Assembly: GCA_031315865.1 (NCBI GenBank)
Contig: JALDRJ010000002.1
Location: 620,001 to 684,000, forward strand
Origin: Nitrospirales bacterium
Lineage (GTDB): Bacteria; Nitrospirota; Nitrospiria; Nitrospirales; UBA8639
Length of the DNA: 64,000 bases
Direction: 5' to 3'
The notes under the pieces were generated by a model. It did not search any database and was not told the origin of the DNA. It saw only the letters and a list, made by a program, of their open reading frames with translations. A program made the position numbers and the translations under genes. Shown here one piece after another: positions 27,353 through 35,509 of this stretch; the first letter of the stretch is position 1; each line of letters starts with the position of its first letter.

Positions 27353-27639
27353 AATCGCCCCTTATCACAGATGAATTAGCGAAAGTGGCTCAGCGAGTCA
27401 TTTGGGTTGAAAGTTCCGAAGAAGCTGTAGCCGATCCAGTACAGCTCGTCGCATACGCGATGACGTACGGAACACATGAAGACATGAAAGTGATACGCCG
27501 ATATTTTTCTGATGATGAATTGCGAGAATACCTCGCCCAAGCCCGATCCGGTATTTTCGATGCGCGCTCTTGGGCCTACTGGCACCTAAAGCTAGACCGG
27601 TATCCTCCCCCACCGCTCCCTACCCGCGTTTTTAGATAG
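27349..27639 (+). CDS. Conserved hypothetical protein, 96 residues
   Basis: A soluble, unrecognised protein. The C-terminus has a striking motif: FDARSWAYWHLKLDRYPPPP followed by LPTR. The N-terminal half is predicted helical (ITDELAKVAQRVIWVESSEE). I have a weak recollection of similar small proteins encoded directly upstream of AbiEii-type nucleotidyltransferase toxins, but no such partner follows here: the next gene is on the other strand. It would then be an orphan of a former toxin-antitoxin-like pair. The start lacks its own ribosome site and depends on the overlapping upstream frame. Confidence 0.6.
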   Translation: MKSPLITDELAKVAQRVIWVESSEEAVADPVQLVAYAMTYGTHEDMKVIRRYFSDDELREYLAQARSGIFDARSWAYWHLKLDRYPPPPLPTRVFR

Positions 27640-27644
27640 TCTCT

Positions 27645-27659
27645 ATGTAACAGAATGGG
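27645..27659 (+). repeat. Short direct repeat, left copy
   Basis: ATGTAACAGAATGGG here and ATGTAACAGAATCGG at 28462-28476 match at 14 of 15 bases in the same orientation. They bracket the DUF6602 gene almost exactly. This might mark an insertion boundary or be remnants of mobile-element ends. Confidence 0.45.
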
Positions 27660-27720
27660 CCGTTCGTTTACATTTTCTTATCGGACTGGAAAGTGCTTAT
27701 CAAGTCGTGTTGCGGTTGTT

Positions 27721-28461
27721 TCATTCCGGAAGTGGCTCAAGGTATGGGCTGTTGTCCCAAGTGCGAATGCGAAATGAAGCACCGTAGGTTACAAGGTAGT
27801 ACCATAGAAAACCTAACGCAGCCGCCTTAGCATTAAATCGAAGAAACTCGTGATTACGGGGATGGGTTAAGAGTCTGTCCTTCGCCACCAATGCCCCTTG
27901 ATCTAATATGCAGACTAGGTCAAAAAGATTGTGCCAACTTCTGGAGCAAATCTCCTCGGCCAATGTGTCGAAGGTTGCGCCTTTGTAACCAAATGCTATA
28001 CGCAATGGCCGATTTAGGGTTGCGTCTTTGCCCATTTTTATACCTGTGCATGGAAGCACTTTAAGATGAGAAACGCGCTCGAGACTTTCACCAGCCTCTA
28101 CGAGCTTTGTACGGGTTAGATTTGATTTGACCTCGATTACGGCGAAGACACCCTCGGCCAAATAAGTTCGACGGTTCCCAGAAAAATCAAGCGGAATGGC
28201 GTCATCACGGACAACGATTAAATCAAGCTGACCAGTTTTTGCCCTTTCTGAGTCCCATATCTCACCAGATGAGATTCTCAGGTGGTTTGGCAGAACACCG
28301 GAAAGAAATTTTGAGCAGAATACTTCACGATTGTGGCCTAAATTGTCTGAGGCGTTTTGTTCGCAGCTTCTAGAATACTCCGTCAGAAGCAGCTCAGCAC
28401 TTTTTCTAAAGTACGGTAACAACAATGGAGATTCGGTGGTAGTCATCGATTTGTTAGACAC
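27721..28461 (-). CDS. DUF6602-like protein, probable PD-(D/E)XK nuclease fold
   Basis: A 246-residue protein. The segment GHNREVFCSKFL (Glu46), GQLDLIVVRDD (Asp80) and EGVFAVIEVKSNL (Glu110, Lys112) has the spacing of a PD-(D/E)XK nuclease core, E...D...ExK. SSGEIWDSE and the C-terminal HNLFDLVCILDQG region fit the DUF6602 family as I remember it. The function is unknown; such folds occur in restriction, DNA repair and defence proteins. It stands alone on the minus strand, convergent with the 96-residue gene, and flanked by short direct repeats, which suggests horizontal acquisition. No helicase, methylase or other partner lies beside it. Confidence 0.65.
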   Translation of the reverse strand: MSNKSMTTTESPLLLPYFRKSAELLLTEYSRSCEQNASDNLGHNREVFCSKFLSGVLPNHLRISSGEIWDSERAKTGQLDLIVVRDDAIPLDFSGNRRTYLAEGVFAVIEVKSNLTRTKLVEAGESLERVSHLKVLPCTGIKMGKDATLNRPLRIAFGYKGATFDTLAEEICSRSWHNLFDLVCILDQGALVAKDRLLTHPRNHEFLRFNAKAAALGFLWYYLVTYGASFRIRTWDNSPYLEPLPE

Positions 28462-28476
28462 ATGTAACAGAATCGG
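28462..28476 (+). repeat. Short direct repeat, right copy
   Basis: ATGTAACAGAATCGG, the partner of the copy at 27645-27659 (14 of 15 identical). It lies immediately upstream of the DUF6602 start codon. Confidence 0.45.
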
Positions 28477-28567
28477 TTATTCGGTTACCTATTTTAAACA
28501 ATTTGCAAATGCTATCCAAATGGCATGTCCCTGTATTCCCAAAGTGTCATAAATCTCCGATGGCAGA

Positions 28568-28597
28568 TGTAACAGTTCTCCTAAGCGAGGTGTAACA
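28568..28597 (+). repeat. Repeated TGTAACA heptamers, possible mobile-element relic
   Basis: TGTAACA occurs at 28568-28574 and 28591-28597, 23 bases apart, in addition to the copies within the direct repeats at 27646 and 28463. The surrounding 28480-28700 is non-coding. It resembles end sequences of insertion elements, but no transposase is present. Confidence 0.3.
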
Positions 28598-28708
28598 TTT
28601 TTAGAATCTGAGATACTTTCTTAACCGCGAAACGCTGCTTTGCCAGACCAACCTATTATTAGCTGGATTCTTTTAAAAATCTAGATCTCGCCTTCGGTGC
28701 AATTGACA

Positions 28709-30049
28709 TCAACGTCCATACAGCACTCGCCAGACTATCTTGGGATGCATCAGACTCGCGGGCGGGGCCATGAGGTTCATGACCTTGAGGAACTGTGCGT
28801 AGACCACGGTATCGCGCTGGGTCGCGCGGTGGACTTTTGCGAGGTACGCATTGGTGAAGTCCGTCAGCGGAGGTTTCTTTCCGACTGCTTCCGGGTACCG
28901 AAAATCCTCACATGCGGCCATTTGCCAAGGAATATCGACGACTTTCCCGATCCGCTCGAAGAACGGTCGCCAGAGATCCACGAGCGTTGACCGCTGCCGT
29001 AAGAGCCTGTCGAGCTCTTGAGCCTGCATCACCGCTGACGTCATCCCCTGCCCGTAAATGGGATTGAAACTCGCAATGGCATCCCCCAAGACCAGATAGC
29101 CTTCAGGGAATCGTTTGAGGGTTTCGTACCGGCGGCGAAGGCTTGATGGGAACTTATACGTGAAAATATCCGAAAGCGGCTCTGCCTGACGAACGACATC
29201 GTAGACATCCGGGACTGGCAGGCGACGAATAAACTCCAGATATTCGTTCTCATCCGTTGGTGGATGATCCCCGAAACACCCACCGGCTGCGACGATCCAA
29301 CGATCGTTTTCGACCGGAAACATGAAGGTCATATGCTTTTGCTGCGGGGGCGTGGGAGAGATCATCACGAGGTTCGCCCCAACCAAATCGTTCGGCCGTC
29401 GTCGATAGAGACGCGTGGCATACCCCACTCCAACCTTAATTTCCTCCTCGTGCGGTCGCTCAAACCCCAAACCTTCAAGCCATTTGCCTGATGACGACCC
29501 GCGGCCTGAGGCATCAATCACAAGATCCGCCTCTACGGTTGAGCGTTGCATTTCATCCTTACCATGAACGATGTCTACTCCCAAGATTCGGGCTCGATCA
29601 TCATCCAGCGATACGCCACGCGCACTGGCTGACGACCGGATAGTCACGTTGGGCAAGGCCGTGACATAGGAGCGAATCTGCCATTCGAAAAATATGCGAC
29701 TAACAGCCACGCCGACGAGGCCGCTGGCGAATTGTTTTTTGTATCCCCCAAAGTGATACCACCGTGCGTCTTCTCCCATATCCGTCATCACGGCTCCGGC
29801 CTTGACGAGATCTTGCTCGATGTCGGGGAAGAGCTCTTTGATAATCCGGAACCCTTGGGCTAATAAACCATGCAGATGACGTGCTTGGGCTTGCCCTCGC
29901 CTGGATTCAGGCTGATCGCTCACCGGATCGCGCTCAAGAACGGTGACATGCTCGAAATGATCGCTGAGAACACGAGCAGCGAATAAACCAGCCAAGCTAC
30001 AACCGATGACCACCGCATGTTTCCGTTGATCTTGGAAGCTATTCATCAT
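28709..30049 (-). CDS. FAD-dependent monooxygenase/oxidoreductase
   Basis: A 446-residue flavoprotein of the class A aromatic hydroxylase/geranylgeranyl-reductase-like superfamily. The FAD-binding Rossmann motif is VVIGCSLAGLFAARVL (13-28) followed by the acidic strand end VLERD; the second FAD motif is DASGRGSSSGKW; and the GD motif is VLGDAIASFNPIYGQGMTSA (about 325-344). The substrate is unknown. The gene stands alone, with no pathway genes next to it, so the call stops at family level. The start is ambiguous between two adjacent ATGs and lacks a clear ribosome site. The last 30 residues are hydrophobic and may contact membrane or lipid. Confidence 0.8.
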   Translation of the reverse strand: MMNSFQDQRKHAVVIGCSLAGLFAARVLSDHFEHVTVLERDPVSDQPESRRGQAQARHLHGLLAQGFRIIKELFPDIEQDLVKAGAVMTDMGEDARWYHFGGYKKQFASGLVGVAVSRIFFEWQIRSYVTALPNVTIRSSASARGVSLDDDRARILGVDIVHGKDEMQRSTVEADLVIDASGRGSSSGKWLEGLGFERPHEEEIKVGVGYATRLYRRRPNDLVGANLVMISPTPPQQKHMTFMFPVENDRWIVAAGGCFGDHPPTDENEYLEFIRRLPVPDVYDVVRQAEPLSDIFTYKFPSSLRRRYETLKRFPEGYLVLGDAIASFNPIYGQGMTSAVMQAQELDRLLRQRSTLVDLWRPFFERIGKVVDIPWQMAACEDFRYPEAVGKKPPLTDFTNAYLAKVHRATQRDTVVYAQFLKVMNLMAPPASLMHPKIVWRVLYGR

Positions 30050-30145
30050 GAACGCATTAAATTTTTAACAGACGTACCGAGGTCACAAAGCCCGTCAATG
30101 CTCAATTAAATGTACGAGTTCAACCCCGCTTCTAAATTCCGAATC

Positions 30146-30160
30146 GTATCCGATCGATAC
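30146..30160. promoter_or_regulatory. Operator-like inverted repeat
   Basis: GTATC-N5-GATAC lies about 100 bases upstream of the FAD monooxygenase start. Such short dyads can be repressor sites (for example TetR type). No regulator gene is adjacent, so this is only a possibility. Confidence 0.2.
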
Positions 30161-30301
30161 AGACGACACACCCCGCGCGGGACGACCTTGAACCATACGG
30201 AAGTTATTTCAAACGGCTATAACTAAACTTTAAACGAGCTATTGTTAGGACAGTTTGCGGATATACGTGAAGTGGTCGATCCTGAACGTCGTCACTCTTC
30301 G

Positions 30302-31090
30302 TTAGTGGTAACTTTCAGAATCGGAGGGAAACTTAGCGCATTCGACTTCTTCTTTAAATCGTTTGAGCGCTTGAAGAGCATCGGCTTTAAGGTGCGCGTA
30401 GGGCTTAACGAACTTGGGAACAAAGTCGTCGAACAACCCGAGAAGATCATGAAGCACGAGCACCTGTCCATCGCAATGTGGACCTGCCCCTATCCCAATC
30501 GTCGGGATCGACAGACATTCGGTGATGGTTTTGGCTAAGGATACGGGCACGGCTTCGAGAACCAACGAAAACGCGCCCGCTTTTTCGATTGCCCTGGCAT
30601 CGGCCAGCATCGCGTCAGCCTGCTCCTTCTCCTTCCCCTGCACCCTGTACCCGCCATATTGGTTGACGGATTGAGGGGTCATTCCTATATGTCCCATGAC
30701 AGGAATCCCGAATCGTGACAACGCTTCGATGCGATCAATCACCGGACTTCCTCCTTCCATCTTGACGGCGGAGGCTCCAGCCTGCAGTAGTAGACCGGCG
30801 TTCCGGATCGCATCTTCGATGCTGGCCTGGTAGGACATAAACGGCATATCGCCTATCACCAAGGCTTTTTCAGCCATGTGTGCTACTAACTTTGTGTGAT
30901 AGAGCATATCGTCCATCGTCACCGAAAGCGTATTGGGTTTCCCTTGAACTACCATCCCGAGTGAATCGCCGACCAGAATGACTTCAATCCCGGCCTGCTC
31001 CACGATTTTCGTAAACAGCGCATCATAGGCCGTGACGACGACAAGCTTTTCTCCACTGGCCTTTCGTCGTTTAAACTCCGGAACATTCAT
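30302..31090 (-). CDS. panB: 3-methyl-2-oxobutanoate hydroxymethyltransferase
   Basis: A 262-residue enzyme that makes ketopantoate for pantothenate and CoA, using 5,10-methylene-tetrahydrofolate. Family motifs: VVVTAYDALFTKIVEQAGIE, VGDSLGMVVQGKPNTLSVTM, AVKMEGG, GHIGMTPQSVNQYGGYRVQG, VLEAVP and IGIGAGPHCDGQVLVLHDLLG. Length is normal. It follows folD by 34 bases, which is sensible because FolD interconverts the methylene-tetrahydrofolate used by PanB. Confidence 0.96.
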   Translation of the reverse strand: MNVPEFKRRKASGEKLVVVTAYDALFTKIVEQAGIEVILVGDSLGMVVQGKPNTLSVTMDDMLYHTKLVAHMAEKALVIGDMPFMSYQASIEDAIRNAGLLLQAGASAVKMEGGSPVIDRIEALSRFGIPVMGHIGMTPQSVNQYGGYRVQGKEKEQADAMLADARAIEKAGAFSLVLEAVPVSLAKTITECLSIPTIGIGAGPHCDGQVLVLHDLLGLFDDFVPKFVKPYAHLKADALQALKRFKEEVECAKFPSDSESYH

Positions 31091-31124
31091 CGTGCGTTCT
31101 CGCTTCTTCCGCCGTATTCGAACA

Positions 31125-31979
31125 TCACCCTGCGAATCGTTTCGCAGACTCCAGCGTGTTTTGCAGAAGCATGGCGATTGTCATGGGCCCTACGCCTCCC
31201 GGCACAGGAGTGATCCATCCGGCTTTTTCCTTTACTGGCTCAAAATCCACATCTCCGACCAAACTCCCATCTTCTCGTCGATTGATCCCGACATCGACGA
31301 CGATCGCCCCATCTTTGATCATGTCAGAGGTGACGTACTGTGCCCGGCCGATCGCGGCCACGACAATATCCGCGTCCCGACACACGGCCGGCAAATCCTG
31401 AGTTCGGGAATGACAGACTGTCACGGTGGCATGTTGATGCATCAACAGCAATGCAACCGGCTTTCCCACGATATTACTTCGCCCGATGACCACCGCTCGC
31501 TTGCCGGCGATAGCCTGGCCGGTCGAGTGGATCATCTGAATGACCCCTTTCGGCGTACAGGCCGTAAATACGGGATCTCCTTCGACCAGCCGGCCGACAT
31601 TGTAGGGATGGAACCCATCGGCATCCTTATCGGGAGACACGGCCTCTAGAATCACTTTGCTGTCAATCTGTTGCGGCAAGGGCAGCTGAACGAGAATGCC
31701 ATGAATGTTGGAATCGTTATTGAGCTTATTGATAATGGCTAACAACTCCTCCTGTGTCGTCGAAGCCGGCAAAATGTACTCTTCCGGGTACAGTCCCGCT
31801 TTTTCACAGGCAATCTTTTTATTTCGCACGTAGATCGCCGAGGCTGGGTCATCGCCCACAAGCACCACTGCCAACCCGGGCCTTATTCCGGTGGCCTCAT
31901 ACAGCTTCGTCACTTCATTCCCAATCTGAGCACGAATCTGTAAAGCAAGACCTTTTCCATCAATAATCTGAGCAGACAC
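31125..31979 (-). CDS. folD: Methylenetetrahydrofolate dehydrogenase / methenyltetrahydrofolate cyclohydrolase
   Basis: A 284-residue bifunctional one-carbon enzyme. Seen are VGDDPASAIYVRNKKIACEK with the catalytic Lys (YVRNK), ILVQLPLPQQID, PDKDADGFHPYNVGRL, the NADP-binding VVIGRSNIVGKPVALLLM, and the C-terminal PVPGGVGPMTIAMLLQNT. All are diagnostic. It is the first gene of the folD-panB pair. Confidence 0.97.
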   Translation of the reverse strand: MSAQIIDGKGLALQIRAQIGNEVTKLYEATGIRPGLAVVLVGDDPASAIYVRNKKIACEKAGLYPEEYILPASTTQEELLAIINKLNNDSNIHGILVQLPLPQQIDSKVILEAVSPDKDADGFHPYNVGRLVEGDPVFTACTPKGVIQMIHSTGQAIAGKRAVVIGRSNIVGKPVALLLMHQHATVTVCHSRTQDLPAVCRDADIVVAAIGRAQYVTSDMIKDGAIVVDVGINRREDGSLVGDVDFEPVKEKAGWITPVPGGVGPMTIAMLLQNTLESAKRFAG

Positions 31980-32162
31980 AGGACCTCCTTACCATGATTG
32001 TATGATTCGCCATATGCGTAGAAATCACGATATCAAGCCATAAAAAACTTCGTCAAACGGAGACGAGGCCAATCATCACCGATTTGGCATTCAGAGAATC
32101 ATCAAAAATCATCGCCATATCGGCACTTAGGACACTAGATACCTGAATAGTCATTTGGATTC

Positions 32163-33263
32163 GTGATCATTCTTGACAGGTTTGGAAATGGTCACTTACC
32201 ATGGCACGTGATTTTACTTGACTCTTCTTCGCCCACTTGTACCGCCTTACGAGTTCAGTATTTCCCGCGCTATAAGAACCCTTCGCTAACCGGCCTTGTC
32301 CTCTCACCCCGCTTCGTTCTATTCCTGATAACGTGGGCTTGCTGCCTCATTGTGCCCACTCTTTCCTTGGCTCAGGCCATCATTAATAATCTATCAGCCC
32401 CCCAGAGCATCATCGCGAATCCAGGGCTTGGGTATCTTGTGGCGAACGCGAATGGAGAGCCTGGCAATCGCGACAATAAAGGATTCATCTCACGAATCGA
32501 TGAGGACGGGAAAATAGTTCAACTGCATTTTATTCAGGGAGGGCATGGCGACACGGTTCTTCACTCCCCAACCGGTATGGTGATCGTTGGGGATATCTTA
32601 TATGTTGCCGATATCGATACCGTTCGAAGTTTTTCCCGAAAATCAGGAGCCCCCATTGCGTCGGTTTCATTGTCGAGACACCACAGCTCTTCACTCACCG
32701 GTCTCACTGCCGACAAGTCCGGGAATCTGTTCGTATCGGATACGAATTCAAATGCCATCTATCGCATCGATCCGGCCAACAATTTTGCCGTGACGTTAGT
32801 CGTGCAAGATGAGGCATTAGCGGGGCCACGCGGCCTGGCCGTGCATCCCCGGACCGGACGCCTGACAGGAGTGAGCTGGGATGGGGGGAAAATTTTTGAG
32901 GTGAGCGAATCTGGCGTCATCACCGAATTGCTCGCCAACTCTTTCTTCTCCCGTCGCTTCAACAATTTGGACGGCATCGCGTTTGACCGGTTTGGAAGCA
33001 TGTACATTTCTGATATGACCGCCGGGAAGGTCTGGCGAATCCTCTCAAATCTCAAGAAACAAGTCATCGCCGAATTCCTCGTCTCCCCGGCCGGCATCGG
33101 CGTTGACCGGGAAAAGCACCTCATCCTCGTTCCCTATTTATACGCCAACGGCGCAGAAATTAATGGTCTCGAACTACCGTCAAATTCCGGAAAAAAGCGC
33201 AAGCCGCGTGATTTGTCCGATTATGGACTTGGATGGACGAAGAAAGACGAACCCAGTGAGTAA
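32163..33263 (+). CDS. Exported NHL/SMP-30-type beta-propeller protein
   Basis: A protein of up to 366 residues. A signal peptide is visible at about 50-71 (FVLFLITWACCLIVPTLSLA), so the GTG start used here is probably too early by some 40 residues, but no clearly better start with a ribosome site is seen. The mature part shows repeated strand motifs (SPTGMVIVGDILYVADID, LTADKSGNLFVSDTNSNAIY, GPRGLAVHPRTGRLTGVS, LDGIAFDRFGSMYISDMTAG) of a six-bladed propeller. The ligand is unknown. It is followed with overlap by the Cys-rich gene. Confidence 0.75.
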   Translation: MIILDRFGNGHLPWHVILLDSSSPTCTALRVQYFPRYKNPSLTGLVLSPRFVLFLITWACCLIVPTLSLAQAIINNLSAPQSIIANPGLGYLVANANGEPGNRDNKGFISRIDEDGKIVQLHFIQGGHGDTVLHSPTGMVIVGDILYVADIDTVRSFSRKSGAPIASVSLSRHHSSSLTGLTADKSGNLFVSDTNSNAIYRIDPANNFAVTLVVQDEALAGPRGLAVHPRTGRLTGVSWDGGKIFEVSESGVITELLANSFFSRRFNNLDGIAFDRFGSMYISDMTAGKVWRILSNLKKQVIAEFLVSPAGIGVDREKHLILVPYLYANGAEINGLELPSNSGKKRKPRDLSDYGLGWTKKDEPSE

Positions 33264-33924
33264 GTGCCTGTCTTGCGAACAACGAAAGGGTAAACGGCCT
33301 TGCCCTGCGTTAAACGGGCTGATCTGCAGTCAATGTTGCGGGACCCATCGGATGAATAAGATTTCCTGCCCCCCGGATTGTGTGTACCTTGACTCCAACG
33401 TGGAATACCAGCAAAAACGTGTCGGCATCCACTTCGAGCACGATCGCCGGACATTCTACCGCGAGTTGATGGAATTAGGGGGAGAACGAGCCGCAGAAGT
33501 CTTCTACGTGCTAGAAGCGATTACCTACCGGTTTTTTCAATCTCGACCCGAAGCCCAGGATGGCGAGGTGATCGATGGGATCAAACATCTTCGACAATCC
33601 TTTAGCCCCATTCATATTCCCGGTAATGCTCCAGCGGCTTTCGGGGAAGAATTAACGAAAGAATACAAAACGTTGGATGACCGCCAACCTCTGGATACAC
33701 ATATGGTTAGCCAAGTTTTGGATCGAGCGACTCAATTTATCGAAGGGTTTTCGGGAGATGGGCTTCGATCCAGCCGTTTCCTCAATGGATTGATTGGATA
33801 CATAAAACTCCGTCATCCTGACGTTGCAGAACAATTAGCTCGACAATCTGGAGCCGGAGGCCGAATCATCATTCCCAGTGGCTCCCCTCTAGATGAGACC
33901 CCATCTCCCATTCAGCAACCATAG
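33223..33924 (+). CDS. Cys-rich putative zinc-binding protein of unknown function
   Basis: About 233 residues. The N-terminus carries a cluster of eight Cys (15, 18, 27, 35, 38, 39, 49, 53) and a His (42) in the pattern CLSCEQRKGKRPCPAL, ICSQCCGTHR and ISCPPDC, as expected of a zinc-ribbon or treble-clef fold. The remaining helical domain (about 60-215) is unrecognised. It overlaps the end of the propeller gene. Two starts are possible: ATG at 33223 or GTG at 33256, the latter overlapping the upstream stop by eight bases; both keep the whole Cys cluster. Confidence 0.7.
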   Translation: MDLDGRRKTNPVSKCLSCEQRKGKRPCPALNGLICSQCCGTHRMNKISCPPDCVYLDSNVEYQQKRVGIHFEHDRRTFYRELMELGGERAAEVFYVLEAITYRFFQSRPEAQDGEVIDGIKHLRQSFSPIHIPGNAPAAFGEELTKEYKTLDDRQPLDTHMVSQVLDRATQFIEGFSGDGLRSSRFLNGLIGYIKLRHPDVAEQLARQSGAGGRIIIPSGSPLDETPSPIQQP

Positions 33925-33977
33925 TCCCGTGGCTTCTCAATTCCCATGGACGTGAACGCCTCCCAACTCGGTTTTCC

Positions 33978-34580
33978 TTATTCTACGATGGTAACGGTCA
34001 TTTCTATTCGCTCGAGAGGATTATCTCTTGGGTCTCGCGGCTGACTGACGATTTTATCGATGATGTCAAGCCCCTTGATGACTTCCCCGAACACGGTATA
34101 TTGCCCATCGAGATGTGGAGCCTTATCAGCCATGATAAAAAACTGAGAGCCGGCGCTATTCGGGTCTGCCGTTCTGGCTGCCGATAAGATGCCTTTTTCA
34201 TGAGCCACCTTACTGAACTCCGCTGGCAAGGTATACCCTGGTCCTCCTGTTCCGTACATCCGAACTTTACTGGGGTCTTTCGTATTGGGATCTCCACCCT
34301 GGATCATGAATCCTGGGATCACACGATGGAAAATCGTCCCATCATAAAATCCTGATTTGGCGAGCTTCACAAAACTTTCGACATGCTTGGGAGCCAGTTC
34401 AGGAAAAAACACGATTTCCATCTCACCAAACTTCGTTTTCAAAATCGCATGAGGCGCCTTGGCATCGTGAGACATGCTTTCATCGATTAATACAGTATGT
34501 TGAGAACCGGCCCACGTAACTGTACTCAGCATCGTCACCAGCAACCATGCAACCAGACTTACCCTCTTTACCCTCTCCAT
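33978..34580 (-). CDS. Periplasmic cyclophilin-type peptidyl-prolyl isomerase
   Basis: A 200-residue PPIase that speeds proline isomerisation during protein folding. An N-terminal signal peptide (VSLVAWLLVTMLSTVTWA, about 7-24) suggests export. The domain has FVKLAKSGFYDGTIFHRVIP, GFMIQGGDPNTKDPS, AGSQFFIM and LDGQYTVFGEVIKGLD, covering the usual active-site Arg (FHRV) and Gln/Phe positions. It lies 39 bases downstream of rnc and may be co-transcribed with it. Confidence 0.93.
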   Translation of the reverse strand: MERVKRVSLVAWLLVTMLSTVTWAGSQHTVLIDESMSHDAKAPHAILKTKFGEMEIVFFPELAPKHVESFVKLAKSGFYDGTIFHRVIPGFMIQGGDPNTKDPSKVRMYGTGGPGYTLPAEFSKVAHEKGILSAARTADPNSAGSQFFIMADKAPHLDGQYTVFGEVIKGLDIIDKIVSQPRDPRDNPLERIEMTVTIVE

Positions 34581-34619
34581 AGACCTTGCTCCTCCCCTTA
34601 CCCTTGAAATGAATGGTTC

Positions 34620-35327
34620 CTAGGAACCATGTTCGGCTAATCCACGTTTTAAGGCTTGGCGAGCCGCGCTTTGCTCGGCTTGCTTCTTCGTTTTTCCGGT
34701 CCCTCTCCCGTACACCTTGCCGTTGATCGATACTTCCATCTCGAAGACTTTTTGATGATCAGGCCCCGATTCATGAACGACACGGTAGTCAGGATTCACA
34801 TCAAACTGCTTATGCACCCGCTCTTGCAGATGAGACTTGTAGTCTCCACGGAATTCATCAGCCCCGAGTGTCCCTAGATCTGCGAGTTCAGGCTGAAAGA
34901 CTCGTAAGATAAACGATTCAGCCGCCTCCCCTCCTCCATCAATATACACCGCAGCAATAACGGCTTCCAGAGCGTTCGCTAATAAGGAACTCTTTTGCCG
35001 ACCATTGGTCGCTTCTTCTCCGCGTCCTAACAGGAGTGAACCGCCTAGGTCCAACCGTCTGGCAACCTGTGCCAATGAGGATCGGCTGACCAAAAAGGCT
35101 TTGACTTTTGAGAGTTCTCCTTCGCTCGCCTCAGGATATTTCGAGACAATATACTTACTGACAACCAAAGCCAAGACCGCGTCACCTAAAAATTCAAGCC
35201 GCTCATTGTCTTGATGTCCGGTTGGCTGACTTCCCTGACAGAATGATTTGTGCGTGAGCGCGGTTTCCAAGTATTCGGGGTTACGAAATTCATACCCTAA
35301 CCTCGCTTGCACCTCCGAAAACACCAC
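34620..35327 (-). CDS. rnc: Ribonuclease III
   Basis: A 235-residue enzyme that cleaves double-stranded RNA in rRNA processing and mRNA decay. The signature NERLEFLGDAVLALVVS (about 41-57) contains the catalytic acidic residues. The second acidic site is in LLANALEAVIAAVYIDGG. The C-terminal dsRNA-binding domain is present (DYKSHLQERVHKQFD to GTGKTKKQAEQSAARQALKR). It follows fabF, a common arrangement (acpP-fabF-rnc). Confidence 0.96.
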   Translation of the reverse strand: MVFSEVQARLGYEFRNPEYLETALTHKSFCQGSQPTGHQDNERLEFLGDAVLALVVSKYIVSKYPEASEGELSKVKAFLVSRSSLAQVARRLDLGGSLLLGRGEEATNGRQKSSLLANALEAVIAAVYIDGGGEAAESFILRVFQPELADLGTLGADEFRGDYKSHLQERVHKQFDVNPDYRVVHESGPDHQKVFEMEVSINGKVYGRGTGKTKKQAEQSAARQALKRGLAEHGS

Positions 35328-35509
35328 ATATCCTCACTCACGCTCAAGGACCATTTCTTGACAGGACGAACTCCAAACTGAGTGATTATATCACATAACA
35401 TTCTGTTGGTTGCCGTTGGTTGGCTTTTGAGTCGCTTCCCCCATTGATTCGAATACAGTGCGACCATCTCCATCTTGCGAATATAAAACAACGCATTCCA
35501 TTTCTGTCC

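Noticed and set aside
35297-35491. A 64-codon minus-strand frame before rnc
   Set aside because: No recognised domain, overlaps the rnc start region, and has no clear ribosome site.
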